This document shows positions 43,361 to 55,460 of a stretch of 64,000 nt of DNA, piece by piece. How positions within the stretch are numbered: the stretch's first letter is position 1; each line of letters opens with the position of its first letter. The notes beneath the pieces are model-generated. The model did not search any database. It was not told where the DNA came from and saw only the letters and a program-made list of their open reading frames with translations. Position numbers and translations under genes: made by a program. The stretch covers positions 295,587 to 359,586 of the forward strand of contig WTXD01000029.1 of assembly GCA_022496205.1 (NCBI GenBank). The letters run 5' to 3'. This DNA is from Gloeopeniophorella convolvens (taxonomy: Eukaryota > Basidiomycota > Agaricomycetes > Russulales).

Positions 43361-45510
43361 ATGTCATTCGCGGATTTGCATACCCAGCGACAAGCTAAGC
43401 AGGCAAAGTCTTTCGTCGCCCCTACGAACAAGACTGCTTCTCCTCAGCCCCAAAATTCTGGCCGTGCGTTGATCGAGGCTCCCGCCGAATCATTGTATCA
43501 AAATCTACCTTCTTCGGTCGACATCCGGAGCAGCTCAGAGCGGGGCCGCGGTTTGTACGCCAAGGAGCGTTTGAAGAAAGGTAAATCCGGTCTCTAGTCG
43601 TGCGCATGCATCCCTAAATGTATCCTATCATAGGCAGAGTTGTTCTTAACACGAAACCTCACATATACGTGCTCTCTACCAAAAATCTGCAACACTTCTG
43701 CTCGTCGTGTGTCGCACCCGCGCCTGAAGCCGGTCTCAAGCGCTGTACTCAGTGTAAAAATTTATGGTACTGCAATGCGGTACGTGCAAGGCTGTCGCCT
43801 CGGTTCAGTGATAAGCATCCCTGATAGAGCGCAGACGTGTCAAAACAGCGACTGGGCGCTCCACAAAAAGGAATGCGCAGCCATGCAGAGATGGGCAGCG
43901 GGGGCACCGTCCCCGGATGTTGCCATCCCTGCTGAGCCAATACGATGCCTTGGCCGTGTTCTTTGGTGGAAGCAGAAGAAGGGGTTAGATAGCGTCTGGG
44001 TGCGTCCCAGGTCAACTCACCTACCAAGGGCATTTACTCACGTCCCGCTAGACACGTGAGATTGATGCAATGCAGTCTCGTATGTGTTGCTTTTTGAAGT
44101 CAGGAAACCTTGTGACCCTGACGCGCAGATAGAACGTCTCTCCCTCCTGAAGCCGCCGAGTCCCACACCCACCTTGCACATGCAGTAATTCGATATCTCG
44201 GGCTGACCGCACCAGAAGAATTGGTCCCGTTCGGAATCGACAGCGCAGCTGGCATCGTGGACTTGATCTCCCGGGTAGGCTCACGCCTCACCGCGGACTG
44301 AGTGCCTCACATACACTGCTTTCACAGTTCGCGACGAACTCTATCACGTTGACATCGCCATCCCTGACGCCGTTAGGCGTTTGCGTGTCTCCACCGATCG
44401 CGCTGATCAATCACTCATGCGAGCCGAACGCTGTGGTCGTGTTCCCGCGTTCCGCGAAGAATCCTGCAAAACAAGAGCCAGACGCGCAGGTCATCGCGCT
44501 TCGCGACATCGCTCCAGACGAAGAGGTAGGAGCACGCAACTCGGTTTCTGAACCAAACTTAATGGCATCCCAGATTTTCACGTCATACATCGATACCACT
44601 CTTCCCAAGGCGCAGCGGCAGGCAGTGCTATCTGTCACATACAACTTTAGCTGCGAGTGCACGCTCTGCTCGCAGCCGCCTGGGCCCGATCCCAGGGAAG
44701 CTCTATTGTGTCCGAAAAACTGTGGCGGCACCTGTCCTTTCCCATCGGAAGGTAGTTGGTGGCACTATTAGACTTGGGCGAAGTTTAACCCCTATCACAG
44801 AGGATCCTCTTACACGTTGCTCGAAATGCAAGTCGGCGGTGGCAGCCACTGATGCTGTGCTTGATGCACTCCGGATAGGACAGGAAGCTCTGCAAAAGGC
44901 TACGTCTCTGCAGTTCTCAGGTGCGCCCCTTGTGCAGTCTGCTCGCAACTTGCCTAACATAATTCGCCCAGACCTATCGAAGGCACAACGCCTCACGACC
45001 AACATTCTTCCTATTCTCACTTCGGCAAAAGCTCTTCCGTCTTCGCATCCTCTCCTCGCTCTTACGCGCCTCCACCAATCACTTCTTCTCGCTGCCTTCC
45101 CACCAAACCTTACGCAGGACGCGCTGGACGGGCTCATCCGTGCAAGCTCTGCATCCACAACTGGACTGAGCGCAGTGCTCCCGCCGGGCCACCCCGTGCG
45201 CGCCCTTGCATTCGCGGAACTCGGCAAGCTTCTCGCAGTCGACGAGCCCGCGCCGCGCCCCGAATCGCCAAGCACCCCTGCTACGTTCCCACCGTCGGGT
45301 GCAGCCCGTCTCCGCCTTGCCGGAGAGACACTCGTTCGCGCGCGTGATGAGCTGATGATTGGTTTTGGGGAGCACAATGACGGAGGCGAAGTTGGCCGTG
45401 AAGTGCGTGAGATGGCGGTGCGCGTAGAGCGCGAACTCGCCGCGTGGGGACAGGGCATACGAAATGCCATTGAAGACACGCCGAAGCTGAAGAAGTCTGG
45501 GAGACGGTGA
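43361..45510 (+). CDS. SET/MYND (SMYD-type) lysine methyltransferase
   Basis: Predicted join 43361-43580, 43634-43779, 43835-43999, 44052-44079, 44129-44274, 44328-44525, 44574-44751, 44801-45510: 596 aa, eight exons, no frame breaks. The split SET start (SSERGRGLYAKERLKKG) is interrupted by a MYND zinc finger with the expected spacing (HFCSSCVAPAPEAGLKRCTQ, then NLWYCNATCQNSDWALHKKE and Cys). The SET core has SPPIALINHSCEPNAVVVF (NHSC is the catalytic/AdoMet signature) and VTYNFSCECTLC for the post-SET Cys. The long last exon is helical with TPR-like repeats, as in SMYD proteins. It would methylate lysines of histones or other proteins; substrate not predictable. Exon 4 is only 28 nt. Confidence 0.9.
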
Positions 45511-45766
45511 GAAAGAAAGAGGTCAAGGTGTTCAGATGACAGGATTCGCCCAGTCTGTCGGGTGGGTTCGTTGAATGGGACATGGGACGTGTCACGTTCA
45601 TTTGTATAGTGTGTCGTCACCGGGACCAGTACTGAGTTGCATGGGCGTAACCGGGGCGCAGCACGAACTTTACTACAACTTCAATACAGCCCCTCTCACC
45701 TTTTACTTCGTCTATCTGATCCGGACCCCCACGGACGATCCATCTCTGTCGAGCTGAAACCACGTT

Positions 45767-47656
45767 ATGTTGGACGTTCTGCCTACGGAGCTTTCACTTT
45801 CCATCTTTTCTTACCTCAACATACCATGCCTTCTGTCCTTGCGCCTCGTCTCGCGTCAGTGGGACACACTGATCTCCGAAAACGAACCGGCGATCTTCCA
45901 CTGCGCTGCATATGTCCATCAATTCATCAAAAGTGAGGCGTTGTCGTTGGAGGATGAGCTGTCCGCCGGCCATCCGGGCACCCCTTGGCAGGGATCGACG
46001 GACTGGAAGGACTTTTGTGAGTGACCCTCGGGTTTGCTTGGTGATGCGGCGAGCGCTTGTTGTCTATATCCATGTGCTCCCATCGCGCGCCTCGAACCCA
46101 ATTCTGAAATCGTCATCACAAAGGCCGTCGGTCCATTCAACTCCGCAGGAACTGGGAAGGCAAAGGGCGCGTTGCCGGGAGGCTCCTCGTACCGCCAGGC
46201 CGCGATGTGCATCGCATCAAGGTGGACGAAAGGGCTGAGCTATGCATCACAACCCACATGTATGGGGGCATCACTGTGAACCATCTGTTCTCGGGCAAGC
46301 TATTGTGGAGTCTTCCCCTGGTACGCTTCAATACGTCTACACCCATGGCCGTGTGCGTGCTGAGCGGCCACGCATCGTAGAATTATCTCCGTCCGCAGGC
46401 ACATTGCGAGTATGAAAACGGGTATCTCGTCCTCGACAACTTCGACGGGGACAAGGAGGTTTGGCGCCTGGCCACCGACGTCCCCCATGGCGAGGTGTGC
46501 GAGAAGGCGCCGCCGTCCGAGGCCCAGCACGGTATGTCCGAGGTCGTTGCGGAACGGCATCAATCCCACGCACCGCGGGGCCACTTCCGCCCATGGGCAT
46601 TACTGTCACTTCCCGTACCCACGCTTGCGTACCGGCTCGCTTTCCCAACCCTCCTCATTTCTGGCGAGGGTCGTGCCTTTGTGTATGACGTATGCACCGG
46701 CGCGCTTCTGCAGACGATCAACATCGGCTCTCAGGACGTTAACTACGTCGACGTGAATGAGCAATACGTGTTTGTGTGCAGCCCGCGGGTCCTGCGCATA
46801 TTCGCACGAAAGGGCGGTAATCTGGTGTTACAAATCCCCAGCGACGCCTCTATTTCGCGTGTCTTTACGGTGAAAGACCCCAGTATCATCCCCGGTGACC
46901 CGTTCGTTGCCCCTCTCCCACTGATAAAAGTCTCAACAAAGGGTGAATACATTGGGTTCCGTGCAGGTGCGCAGATAGTTACGCATATTTACCTGGATAC
47001 ATCATTATCATTTCCCACTGCATAGCCCACGTTTCCAGGGATGGGCGCGACATCGTGATCATGGACATCAAACACCGCATCGTCCTTATTCGCGACTTCG
47101 AGCGCATCTATCGTGGAGGGACCAAGCTCCAGGATGCAGGGGTCTGGCTGCGCCTGTCACGCAAGGAAATTTGTTCTTACTTAGCTTTTGAGCATGGGCG
47201 AGTCTGCGTCTCCACGGTTCGTGTATGCGCTATCCATGTTCGCCCTGATTTAAGCGCCCTTCACAGGTAAACGGGCTTTACATCTTTACCGTTAATCCGG
47301 ATCCAAATGCCTCCCCCCCAGTCAAGGCCACGTCTGTGCGGCCGTACGTGCAAGAGGTGATGGATATACACGAAGTCAAGTGCATGCAAATGACAGACCG
47401 CCGAGTCTATTTCACGTGGGAGGATTCAAGGCGCCGGAACATCCCTCTGATTGAAGATGACCCTACTCACTTGTCACCCGAACTGCCCCCGCCGACAAAC
47501 CACAGCCCACCGTTTGACCCCATATTATGGCCTGGGGATAGGGGTGAGCGTCTATACAGCTGCGCACGAGGCTGCGCTAATCCTTTCTGGCAACCAGTCC
47601 CTCCCGGTCTCAAAATGGTAGTCTGCTGTATCGACTTCAGCCTGATGCCAGAGTGA
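45767..47656 (+). CDS. F-box protein with a beta-repeat (WD-like) C-terminal domain
   Basis: Predicted join 45767-46020, 46149-46320, 46399-46966, 47026-47216, 47267-47656: about 524 aa. The F-box is right at the start (VLPTELSLSIFSYLNIPCLL, LRLVSRQWDTLI), the adaptor motif for Skp1 in SCF ubiquitin ligases. The rest reads as repeated beta units (ITVNHLFSGKLLWSLPL, YLVLDNFDGDKEVWRLAT, RAFVYDVCTGALLQTINI, RDIVIMDIKHRIVLIRDF, NGLYIFTVNPDP), a propeller-like substrate-binding domain. Intron 1 as drawn is 128 nt, twice the local norm, and uses a donor (GTGACC) four bases downstream of the nicer GTGAGT, because the latter creates a stop; a small exon may be hidden there. The target is unknown. Confidence 0.78.
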
Positions 47657-48187
47657 TATAAGATATATCCATTAAGAAACAAAAACACTTGCAGTACTCG
47701 TAGGTGGGTGGCTACCTTACTGTCGCAGGTTAGCACTTGAGCTCAGACGTCAACATCTGACATGACAAGCTCTGTCGAATGTAAAATTTTGGGATGAAAT
47801 GGGAACGGGTGTTCAGGCGACCAGTTTCCCGGTTGGCCAAACGAGAGGTCGACCGTTGACATCGCAGCTGCGCTCTTAGCAGTACGTAAGGCACCGGGAG
47901 ACCAGGGGATCGGGTCGTCTTAGGTTTCCAACTACGAGCTTCAAGCTTCTATTTGGGGCAATGTACTGCCGCAAGTGCATGCCACCGATCATGGCGCAAC
48001 GCCATTTACGCCCGTTCTTGCGCCTTTCCTTGGATGCACCGCAGTTTTTGATGCTCCTCCACTGATTGATAAGGTGCACACGAACCAGAGTGGTGTCGTG
48101 CAAGCCTTGTGTATCTCAGCGCACTCCTGGATTCGAGCGAGCTTGAGGCCCGCTGAAACCTGCCATTTGCTCGTCGTTCCCTTCGCC
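47657..48187. other. Intergenic before the DUF6533 genes
   Basis: No gene seen; holds the 3' flank of the F-box gene and the promoter of DUF6533 copy 1. Confidence 0.35.
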
Positions 48188-50167
48188 ATGATCGCTGTGC
48201 GCGATATCAATTCTGACTTGGCTACTGGCCTGTGAGTACGCGGATACGGTCGCCGTTATCTTCGGCGCGATGCTGACTTACTTTCGTTAGACTCGTCGGC
48301 TACATCCTCGCTCTGGTTCCTCTCGGTTAGTTTGGATTTCTGTTCAACGCATATAGTGTTAACCACAAGACCCTGTGATAGCCATTCTATATTATGACTA
48401 CCTGATCAGCCTATCCGACGAAGTGAAATACTTCTGGCTTTGGAGAACAAACGAACCCAACCGTGATGTTTCTATCCGGCCTCTACCAGGCTCACTTCAT
48501 AAGCAGAGGCGGCTCCCGTGGCAACGGCCGGACTGGATATCCTGCCTTTGTCTCGTAAATCGCTACGTCTCAACCATTGGGCATATCCCGATTATGAAGT
48601 CATACCTTGTGATGGGAGATCTTGCAGTAAGTTCTCTTCCTGATGCTTTGTCAACCAATTGATTTGCCTTTATGGATCAGTAGTAAGACGTTTCTCTTTT
48701 CAAAGTACATCTGATGCCCAACAAACAGTTGCCACCGACTATATGGCTATCATCAGTTCTTCGAGATGATCCTCCAAATTCTAGTTGCGGGTATGCACTC
48801 AGGGTTTTCTTGAGGTTATGCGCTGGCTCACGCAATGCCAGTCCTGTGCATCGTGCGCACGTACTCCTTGTATGGCGAGGAGCACCACATGTCTATGGGT
48901 TTGGCGAAGAAGCCCTGGAATGAGAGGACGCGCCATATCTTCAATTTCAGAAGACCGGTGTCTGGAAGACGCATTGTTCTCGTTCTCTTATGCTCGATTG
49001 TCTTCATCAGCGTCCTGAGTGGCTCCGTTCGTGCCTTTGCTTTGACTCACACGTCTGCATCGGGCCCAGCGTCAGCTTACCCGAGCTGTGTAGGTCCTGA
49101 TGATAATCGGAAGGGGCATACAAAGGGTCCAGGTGGCATCTCCGATCTATCCGGGATGCAGCGACCTGCTTTCCCTTCGCGAGGGTGCGTGTCATGCATG
49201 TGTTATTTTGGAGCTGTACCATTCACGTATTCTGCGCATCAGGGCCCGTCGTAAGTTGTACATAGACAACATGCCCGTGTGGACTGAGGCCGAGCATTGG
49301 TGCAGGCATAGTGCTCGCATGGGGCGGTGCGCTGGTGCTGGACACCGCTGTCTTCTTCTTAACAGTCCTCCGCGCGATTCAGTCGCGCAGAGACGCAGGC
49401 CCTGGTGCGTCCATCCGAGAAATGGCGTTTCTCCAGGTGATGGTACGCAATGGTCAGTCAGTATACTCCCTAGATGAGGAGATACCTAACGCGACCCCTA
49501 GGGACTCTGTACTTTGCGTACGCTCTATTTTGCGTGCCTTACTATGGGCTTGCTCAGAAGTGATAGTACCTTGTTCCTAGTAAACTTGGCGAACATCCTC
49601 ATGCTGTTGGTCAGTCCTTGTTTACATCGGCGCTTGCACAGAGGTTCATCTCCCTGTCTCGCCGCAGTTCGCGCCAGTGCGTGGCTCATCATAGCCACGA
49701 TAGTGCACCATGGTGCTGACCTTGTGACCCCGTGCTCAGCCATTACTGAAGGACTCTGTAACGACCATGACGAACGTGTTCGTCTGCATGATTTTCTGTG
49801 CGAATTCTTCTGTGTGCAGAACTCTCATTCCAGGCTTTCCACGACACTCATCTCACGCGTCATGCTCCACACGCGCGCCAAACATGCCAAGACCTGTAAA
49901 GAACGCAGGAGGAAAATGGTCATGCTCGCGAGCCCCGAGCTGGCGGATTGGGACAATGTCCGCGACGACCGGCAGCAGCGCAGCCAGGAAGACGCTTTCG
50001 GTCAGTACTTCAATCCTCGCCTTCACCCCGTAGGCTACTACCCGACCCGCTCACGCCCTGCGACCGCCAGGCATAGAATACATAGACCTGCAGCCGATAC
50101 CCCGCCAGAACTAGAGAGCCTGTTCAAGAGACCCCGTTTCTTTTTCTTCGGATCCAGGATCCATTAG
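48188..50167 (+). CDS. DUF6533-type multi-pass membrane protein, copy 1 (possibly frame-damaged)
   Basis: Confident exons: 48188-48231, 48291-48325, 48382-48626, microexon 48681-48682, 48729-48790, then from 48842. The N-terminus reads VGYILALVPLAILYYDYLIS, then LVNRYVSTIGHIPIMKSYLV, YHQFFEMILQILVA, VLCIVRTYSLYGEEHH, ALVLDTAVFFLTVLRA and VNLANILMLL, and the tail has TTLISRVMLHTRAKHAKTC. This is the DUF6533 layout (ILYYDYL motif, about seven membrane segments, receptor-like topology) common in Agaricomycetes; ligand and role unknown. Near 49180 it carries two extra bases relative to copies 2 and 3 just before the 8-nt microexon, which shifts the frame, so it may be non-functional. Some 3' junctions remain unresolved. 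Confidence 0.68.
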
Positions 50168-50708
50168 CGCGCGCTTCGGCGTACGGGACCCCAGTAGCAG
50201 TGCACGTACAAGAGACCCAATGTAGTACCTTCTAGGCTTGCCTCAGATGATGCAGTGAATCACTCGGTCGTATGATAGAATGCCAACGTGTCATTGAACA
50301 ATAATTGAACGATCTCGACCCCAACTGATCGACAAGTCCGACCGACTCCGAACGGCAGATGCCAGACGCAGTGCCAACCGTGAGGCACGGCCTTGACGAC
50401 GTGTTGTGGCTGAGATTGCTCCAGCGCCTACACCAGCAACCTGCCAGTTGTTCTCTGTTGTTCTACGCGGAACTATTGTCACTATGATGCGGGTTTGCTC
50501 CGGCCGCACAGGCTCCCTGCAGGCGGAACAGTCAACTCCACCGCCCGTTTTGGCAGCGCGCCAACTTCGTACTCTCGGTTGGCTCGTGTTGGCTCCCACA
50601 GTTACCTACATTTACACGCACAACCCACCTTTGTCTTAAAGGGACCCGGAACCATGAAGCTCCTTGCCTCAACCTTTGCCTATCATTGTCGCAGCGACCT
50701 CGCGCGCC
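50168..50708. other. Intergenic before the MuiA-like gene
   Basis: No gene seen; includes the promoter of the gene at 50709. Confidence 0.35.
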
Positions 50709-52745
50709 ATGGTGTCCGTGATCACCCTCCGCGCTGACAAGCATCCCATCAAGTCGGTGACTGTATTCAAGTCTGGCAAAGCGGAAATTGTCCACACCTT
50801 CAACATATCACTCCAGGTTAATGTTGTACCTCTATGTTTCCGGCCACCGTCACTGACAGAGAGTGCGCTCCACAGCCCAGTCAGAGCAAGGTGCAGATAC
50901 GCAGACTGCCAAGTTCAATTGAGACCGAGTCTACCCGTGTCACCGGTCTTGGAGATGCTCAGTTGTTCGACCTCGTCTGCTCTGTTGGCCGTGGAATAGA
51001 GGAAGTGGACCCCGAGAGCCCGGTCGAAGTCGTTCGCAAGCTGAATGCAAAGAAGGATGTCCTCCTGAAAGATCTTGATTCCCTGGATGCCATCTGCAAT
51101 ATCATGGAGAAGTATTCGAGGTCCCTGATCGGAGACGCTGTTTCTCCTAGGGAAACGGATGCTCTTTTTGAAAGGCTCCTGGCAAAATCGCGCGAAATAT
51201 CATCGACTCGGGCAGCTTTGAAAGAGGTCCTTCAGTTGTCGCGCCAGATCGACGTTCTGGCCTCCGCAGAGGTGAACAAGCAAGGCGAGGCGGATGGCGA
51301 AGTCGCCGTCGTGATTCTGGCCACACAAGCTATCACTGTTGAGCTGAAGTTGACCTATAGTGAGTACTATGGGGTCTCCTACCACTCTGGCTGCTGATGG
51401 TGCGTAGTTGTTCGTAATGCGACGTGGTCCCCAGCGTACGAACTCCACGCCACGACCGACGCAGGGACCCCAGTGCCGTTAGTCTCTCTTAACTACCGTG
51501 CACGCATCACACAGAGCATGGGTGAAGACTGGACAGACTCGCTCTTACGCTCGGCACTGGCGACATGAACATGATGAATCGGAGTATACCTACCCTCACC
51601 CCGACGAAGATCAGCCATCCTATGCCAGCGCCCTATCCTGATTTCTCGCGTCACAGCTCGGTGCCGATACCTGTTCAATTTGGACGACTCAGGGGACCAA
51701 AGCCAGCTCTGCACCACGGCGCCGCGTACGGGGCGTTCGGACAGCAATACAGTGAACTACAGCCTCCTTTCAACAATAAATATCGCACCATCACTCCTCA
51801 GCCTGGTACAGCCGCGTCACCCGGGGCCTTTGGCGGTCTACTTGGGGCGAGTGGGGATCGGTCCAGCACAGCGTCACCAGAACTCCCTGCAATGGGCTAC
51901 GCGCCACCAATACCACCACCGCATGCAGTCATGCGAAGACAGATATCATCACTTCCCAGCGACGAGTCCGACGTCAGGGTTGTCCCGGAGGAGGCGGTAC
52001 CATTTGCGGAGCCGGCGTCCGTCGTGCGTGAGAGCTCGCTCGCGGCGACGGTCGAAGGCGCGTCCGGTATCCCAAGCGACGACGCCCCGCACAAGGTCTC
52101 CGTCGCGGTGCTGCCATTCAACGCGACGATAGCGCACGTCGCGGTGCCCAAGGCGCAGCCCGCAGCGTACCGCGAGGCGCGCGTGACGAACACGAGCGAC
52201 TACCGCTTCCTCCCGGGCCCCGTGCGCGCGTTCGTCGACGACTCGTTCGTATCCGAGACCGCGCTGGAGGACGTCGCGCCTGGCGAGGCGTTCCGCTGCG
52301 CGCTCGGCGTCGGCCCCGCTGCGCAGGTGCGCTACGCGCGCACGGCGGCGCGCGCCGCCCGGGCGCTCCCGAGCCCGTTCGGCAAGCAGTGGGCGACGAC
52401 GTTGTGTGCTAGCCGCACGACTGTGGCGAACCGGCGTCCGTTCGCGCTGCACGCGTTCGTGCTGCGGGACTGCGTGCCGACCCCGGAGGACGAGGAGCGC
52501 GTCAGCATCGTCCTGCGCAGGCCACCCGGGTTTGCGGACTTGGAGCAGGGGAAGGACCTGGAGGTCGACGTGGATGGCAAGAAGAGGACGGTACGGTGGA
52601 GCAAGCTGGTGGAAGGGAAGGGCGGGAAGACGGCTTATTCGATTGGGCGTTCGAAGTTGGCGCAGGAGAGGAGGTCACGATCGAGGCTGGGTGGGACGTC
52701 TGCGTCAAAGCGCTCGCCTCGTTCCTGTGGGCTGAACACGAGTAG
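50709..52745 (+). CDS. MuiA-like protein (DUF4140/DUF4139); two apparent frameshifts
   Basis: Predicted join 50709-50816, 50876-51359, 51408-52745; introns 59 and 48 nt. The N-terminal part matches the DUF4140 pattern (IKSVTVFKSGKAEIVHTFNI, then QIRRLPSSIETESTRVTGLG with a helical hairpin). The C-terminal part matches DUF4139 (VRNATWSPAYELHATTDAGT, NYRARITQSMGEDWTD, then KVSVAVLPFNATIAHVAVPK, ARVTNTSDYRFLPGPVRAFV, EVTIEAGWDVCVKALASFLW). These proteins are named after a bacterial mucoidy inhibitor; their fungal role is not known. The reading frame slips by one base near 51538-51541 (GACTC|GCTCTT) and again near 52631 (GGGAAG|ACGGC). In both places one added C or G restores the conserved sequence through to TAG at 52743-52745. 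Otherwise no decay is visible. Confidence 0.82.
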
Positions 52746-53188
52746 CAATGAAAGGCCTCTAATTCCGCCGCGCGAATACGGAAGACAAAACGTGAGACAA
52801 CGTATGATAGGGCGTTACAGTGCATATGGGTCATGGTCCAGAGCAGAGCTATGTGTATCCGGGTCCGCATTCAAAACAATCAAGTTTGTCATGATTGCGC
52901 AAATGCCTCAGGTGCGCGCCACTAAATCGCGCCACACTGATCGACACCCATCAGGCTCGTGCGTCCCACTTTGTATGCACTACAGCTTTGTTATGCATCT
53001 TCGTCGACTGATGAGATGCTCGTGAACCACTTCGGCAGCCACGCCAGCATTCCCCACTTCCCGCGAAGATCCGCAGGAAATTAAGAAATAGACAAACCTT
53101 GCAGCAGAATGCCTCAGGGAGTGCACAAGTCGAGGCTGGAGAGCCTCAGTGTGCAAAGCTGCCGCCGCTAGCTATTTGCAGAATCACC
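52746..53188. other. Intergenic between the MuiA-like gene and the duplicated block
   Basis: No gene seen; the repeat unit listed next begins at about 53189. Confidence 0.35.
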
Positions 53189-53545
53189 GGAAATTTTGCG
53201 TTCCGGCGCTCTCTGCTCCGGACCGACTATATGTAAATCTGTGTACTGTAATGGGAACAACGTAACTGGGCCTAGGGATATGATGGTAATTCGAAGTAGT
53301 TGTAACGTGTCTCGGCGTACAGAACCCCGTGTGGCCGCAAAAGTCGATCTAACCTCCTTCCTCTGTGTACCTTTCTCAGCCCGCGTTTCCTTCTCTCCCT
53401 CGGAACGCTCCCCTAGCCGTGCGCAAAGTCATCGTGGTCCCGCGCTATAACCGCGGTCGGCGGCAGCCGACCGGCCTCGCACTGGGAAGTTCGAATGAGC
53501 TTGAGGCCCACTAACCTCCACCATTCGCCCACCATCAACCCTGCT

Positions 53546-55460
53546 ATGATCGCGGTGGGCAATACTACCATCTCTGACGTGGGTACTGACCTGTGAGCGT
53601 GCGGATACGGTCGCCGTTGCCTCGGAGCGATGCTGACTTGCTTTGTCAGACTTGTCGGCTACATCCTCTCTCTGATTCCTCTCGGTTCGTTCTTCTTTCT
53701 TTCTGTTCTGCGCATAATTAACCACAAGGACCTGGGATAGTCATTCTATATTATGACTACCTGATCAGCCTACCCGACGAAGTGGAATACTTCTGGCTCT
53801 GGAGACAAAACGAGCTCGACCGTGATGGTTCGACACAGCCTCTACCGGGCTCACATCATAAGCAGACCCGGTGGCTAGGCCTGCCGCGGCGGCTGGACTG
53901 GGTATCCTACCTTTGTCTCGTGAATCGCTACGTCTCGATCATTGGGCATATCCCGGTTATGAAGTCATACCTTGTAATGGGAGACCTTGCAGTGAGTTCC
54001 CTTTCTATGCTCTGACAACCGACTGATTTGATTCTATCAGTAGTAAGACATCCCCCTTTGCAAAGTACGTCTGATGCTCAACAAACCCATACGACCAGCT
54101 GCCACCGGCTATGGGGATACCATCAGTTCTTCGAGATCATCCTCCAAATGCTGGTTGCGCGTATGCTGCATACTAAGTTATGTGACGTTGTATGCTGGCT
54201 TACGCATATCCAGTCCTCTGCATCGTGCGCACGTACTCCTTGTATGACGAAGAGCACCACATGTCCGTGGGTCTGGCGAGGACGCCCTGGAACGAGAGGA
54301 TGCGCCACATCATCGATTTCAGAAGGCCGATATCCGGAAGACGCATTGTCCTGATACTCCTATGCCCGATCGTCTTCATCAACTTCTTGGGTAGCGTTGT
54401 TCGTACTTCTGCTTCAGCTTCTCGTCTACGTCATGCCTGGTGTCAACTTATTCGAGCTCTGTAGGTCCTCACGATAGCCGGAAAGGGCCTACAGGGTGTC
54501 CAGATAGCATCTCCAATCTTTCCGGGGTGCGGCGATCTGCTTTCCCGGCAAGGGTGCGTGTCATGTGCCGTTTCCGATCTGTGCTATTTACATGTTCCGT
54601 ACGTCAGAGCTCGTCGTAAGTTGCACACGGGTAACGTGTTTCTGGGGACTGAGGCTGAGAATTGATACAGGCGTAGCGCTCGCATGGAGCGGTGCGCTGG
54701 TGCTGGACACCACTGTCTTCTTCTTGACGGTCTTCCGTGCAATTCAGTCGCGTAGAGACGCAGGCCCTGGTGCATCTATCCGGGAAATGGAGTTTCTCCA
54801 AGTGATGGTACGCAATGGTCAGTGCAACATATCCCTTAAACGAGGAGATACCTAACGGAAGACCCCTAGGGACTTTATACTTTGTGTAAGCTTTCTCTTG
54901 CGTATCTAACTATGGGCTCGCTCAGAAGCAATAGCCCCTTATTCCTAGTGAACCTAGCGAACATCCTCATGTTATTGGTCAGTCCACTCGCTGCATCGAT
55001 ACCCATGCAGAGGTTCATTATTCCTGTCTCGCTGCAGTTAGCGCCCGTGCGTGGCTTGTCATAATCACAGCAGTGCTCCATAGCGTTGACCATTTCTATC
55101 CCGCAACAGCCACTACTGAAGGATTCAGCAACGACTATGACAAACGTGTTCGTCTGCATACTTTCGTGCTAAGAGTCCTATGTCCATGACGGTCATCACA
55201 GGCTATCCACGACGTTGATCTCGCGCATCATGCTCCACACGCGCGCCAAACACGCCAAGGCCTGTGAAGAACGCAGGAGGAAATCGGCCAGGTTCGCAAG
55301 TCCCGAGCTAGAAGGCCGAGACAACGCCTCCGACGAACGACAGCAACGCAGCCAGGAGGACGCCCTCGGTCCGTCGTTAGCCTCGCCCCGCTCGCTACTA
55401 CTTACCCCGCTGACTCTTGGCGACAGATTACGTAGACCGCAGGTTCCCCGCCGGGACTAG
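53546..55460 (+). CDS. DUF6533-type multi-pass membrane protein, copy 2
   Basis: Exons I can support: 53546-53592, 53650-53684, 53741-53991, microexon 54041-54042, 54099-54160, from 54214, an exon ending at 54553, microexon 54608-54615, from 54671, and a last exon ending at 55460. Motifs as in copy 1: LVGYILSLIPLVILYYDYLI, LVNRYVSIIGHIPVMKSYLV, LWGYHQFFEIILQMLVA, CIVRTYSLYDEEHH, ALAWSGALVLDTTVFFLTVF and LISRIMLHTRAKHAKACEER. One base is missing near 54420 compared with copy 3, and a junction between ~54380 and ~54500 is unresolved, so the loop before SPIFPGCGDLLSR is uncertain. Probably a receptor-like or transport-like membrane protein; function unknown. Confidence 0.68.

Noticed and set aside
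51565..53025. Stand-alone 486-codon gene beginning MNMMNRSIP
   Set aside because: It is the middle of the MuiA-like DUF4139 domain; upstream exons and the true C-terminus (ending at 52745 in another frame) show it is a product of frame slips.
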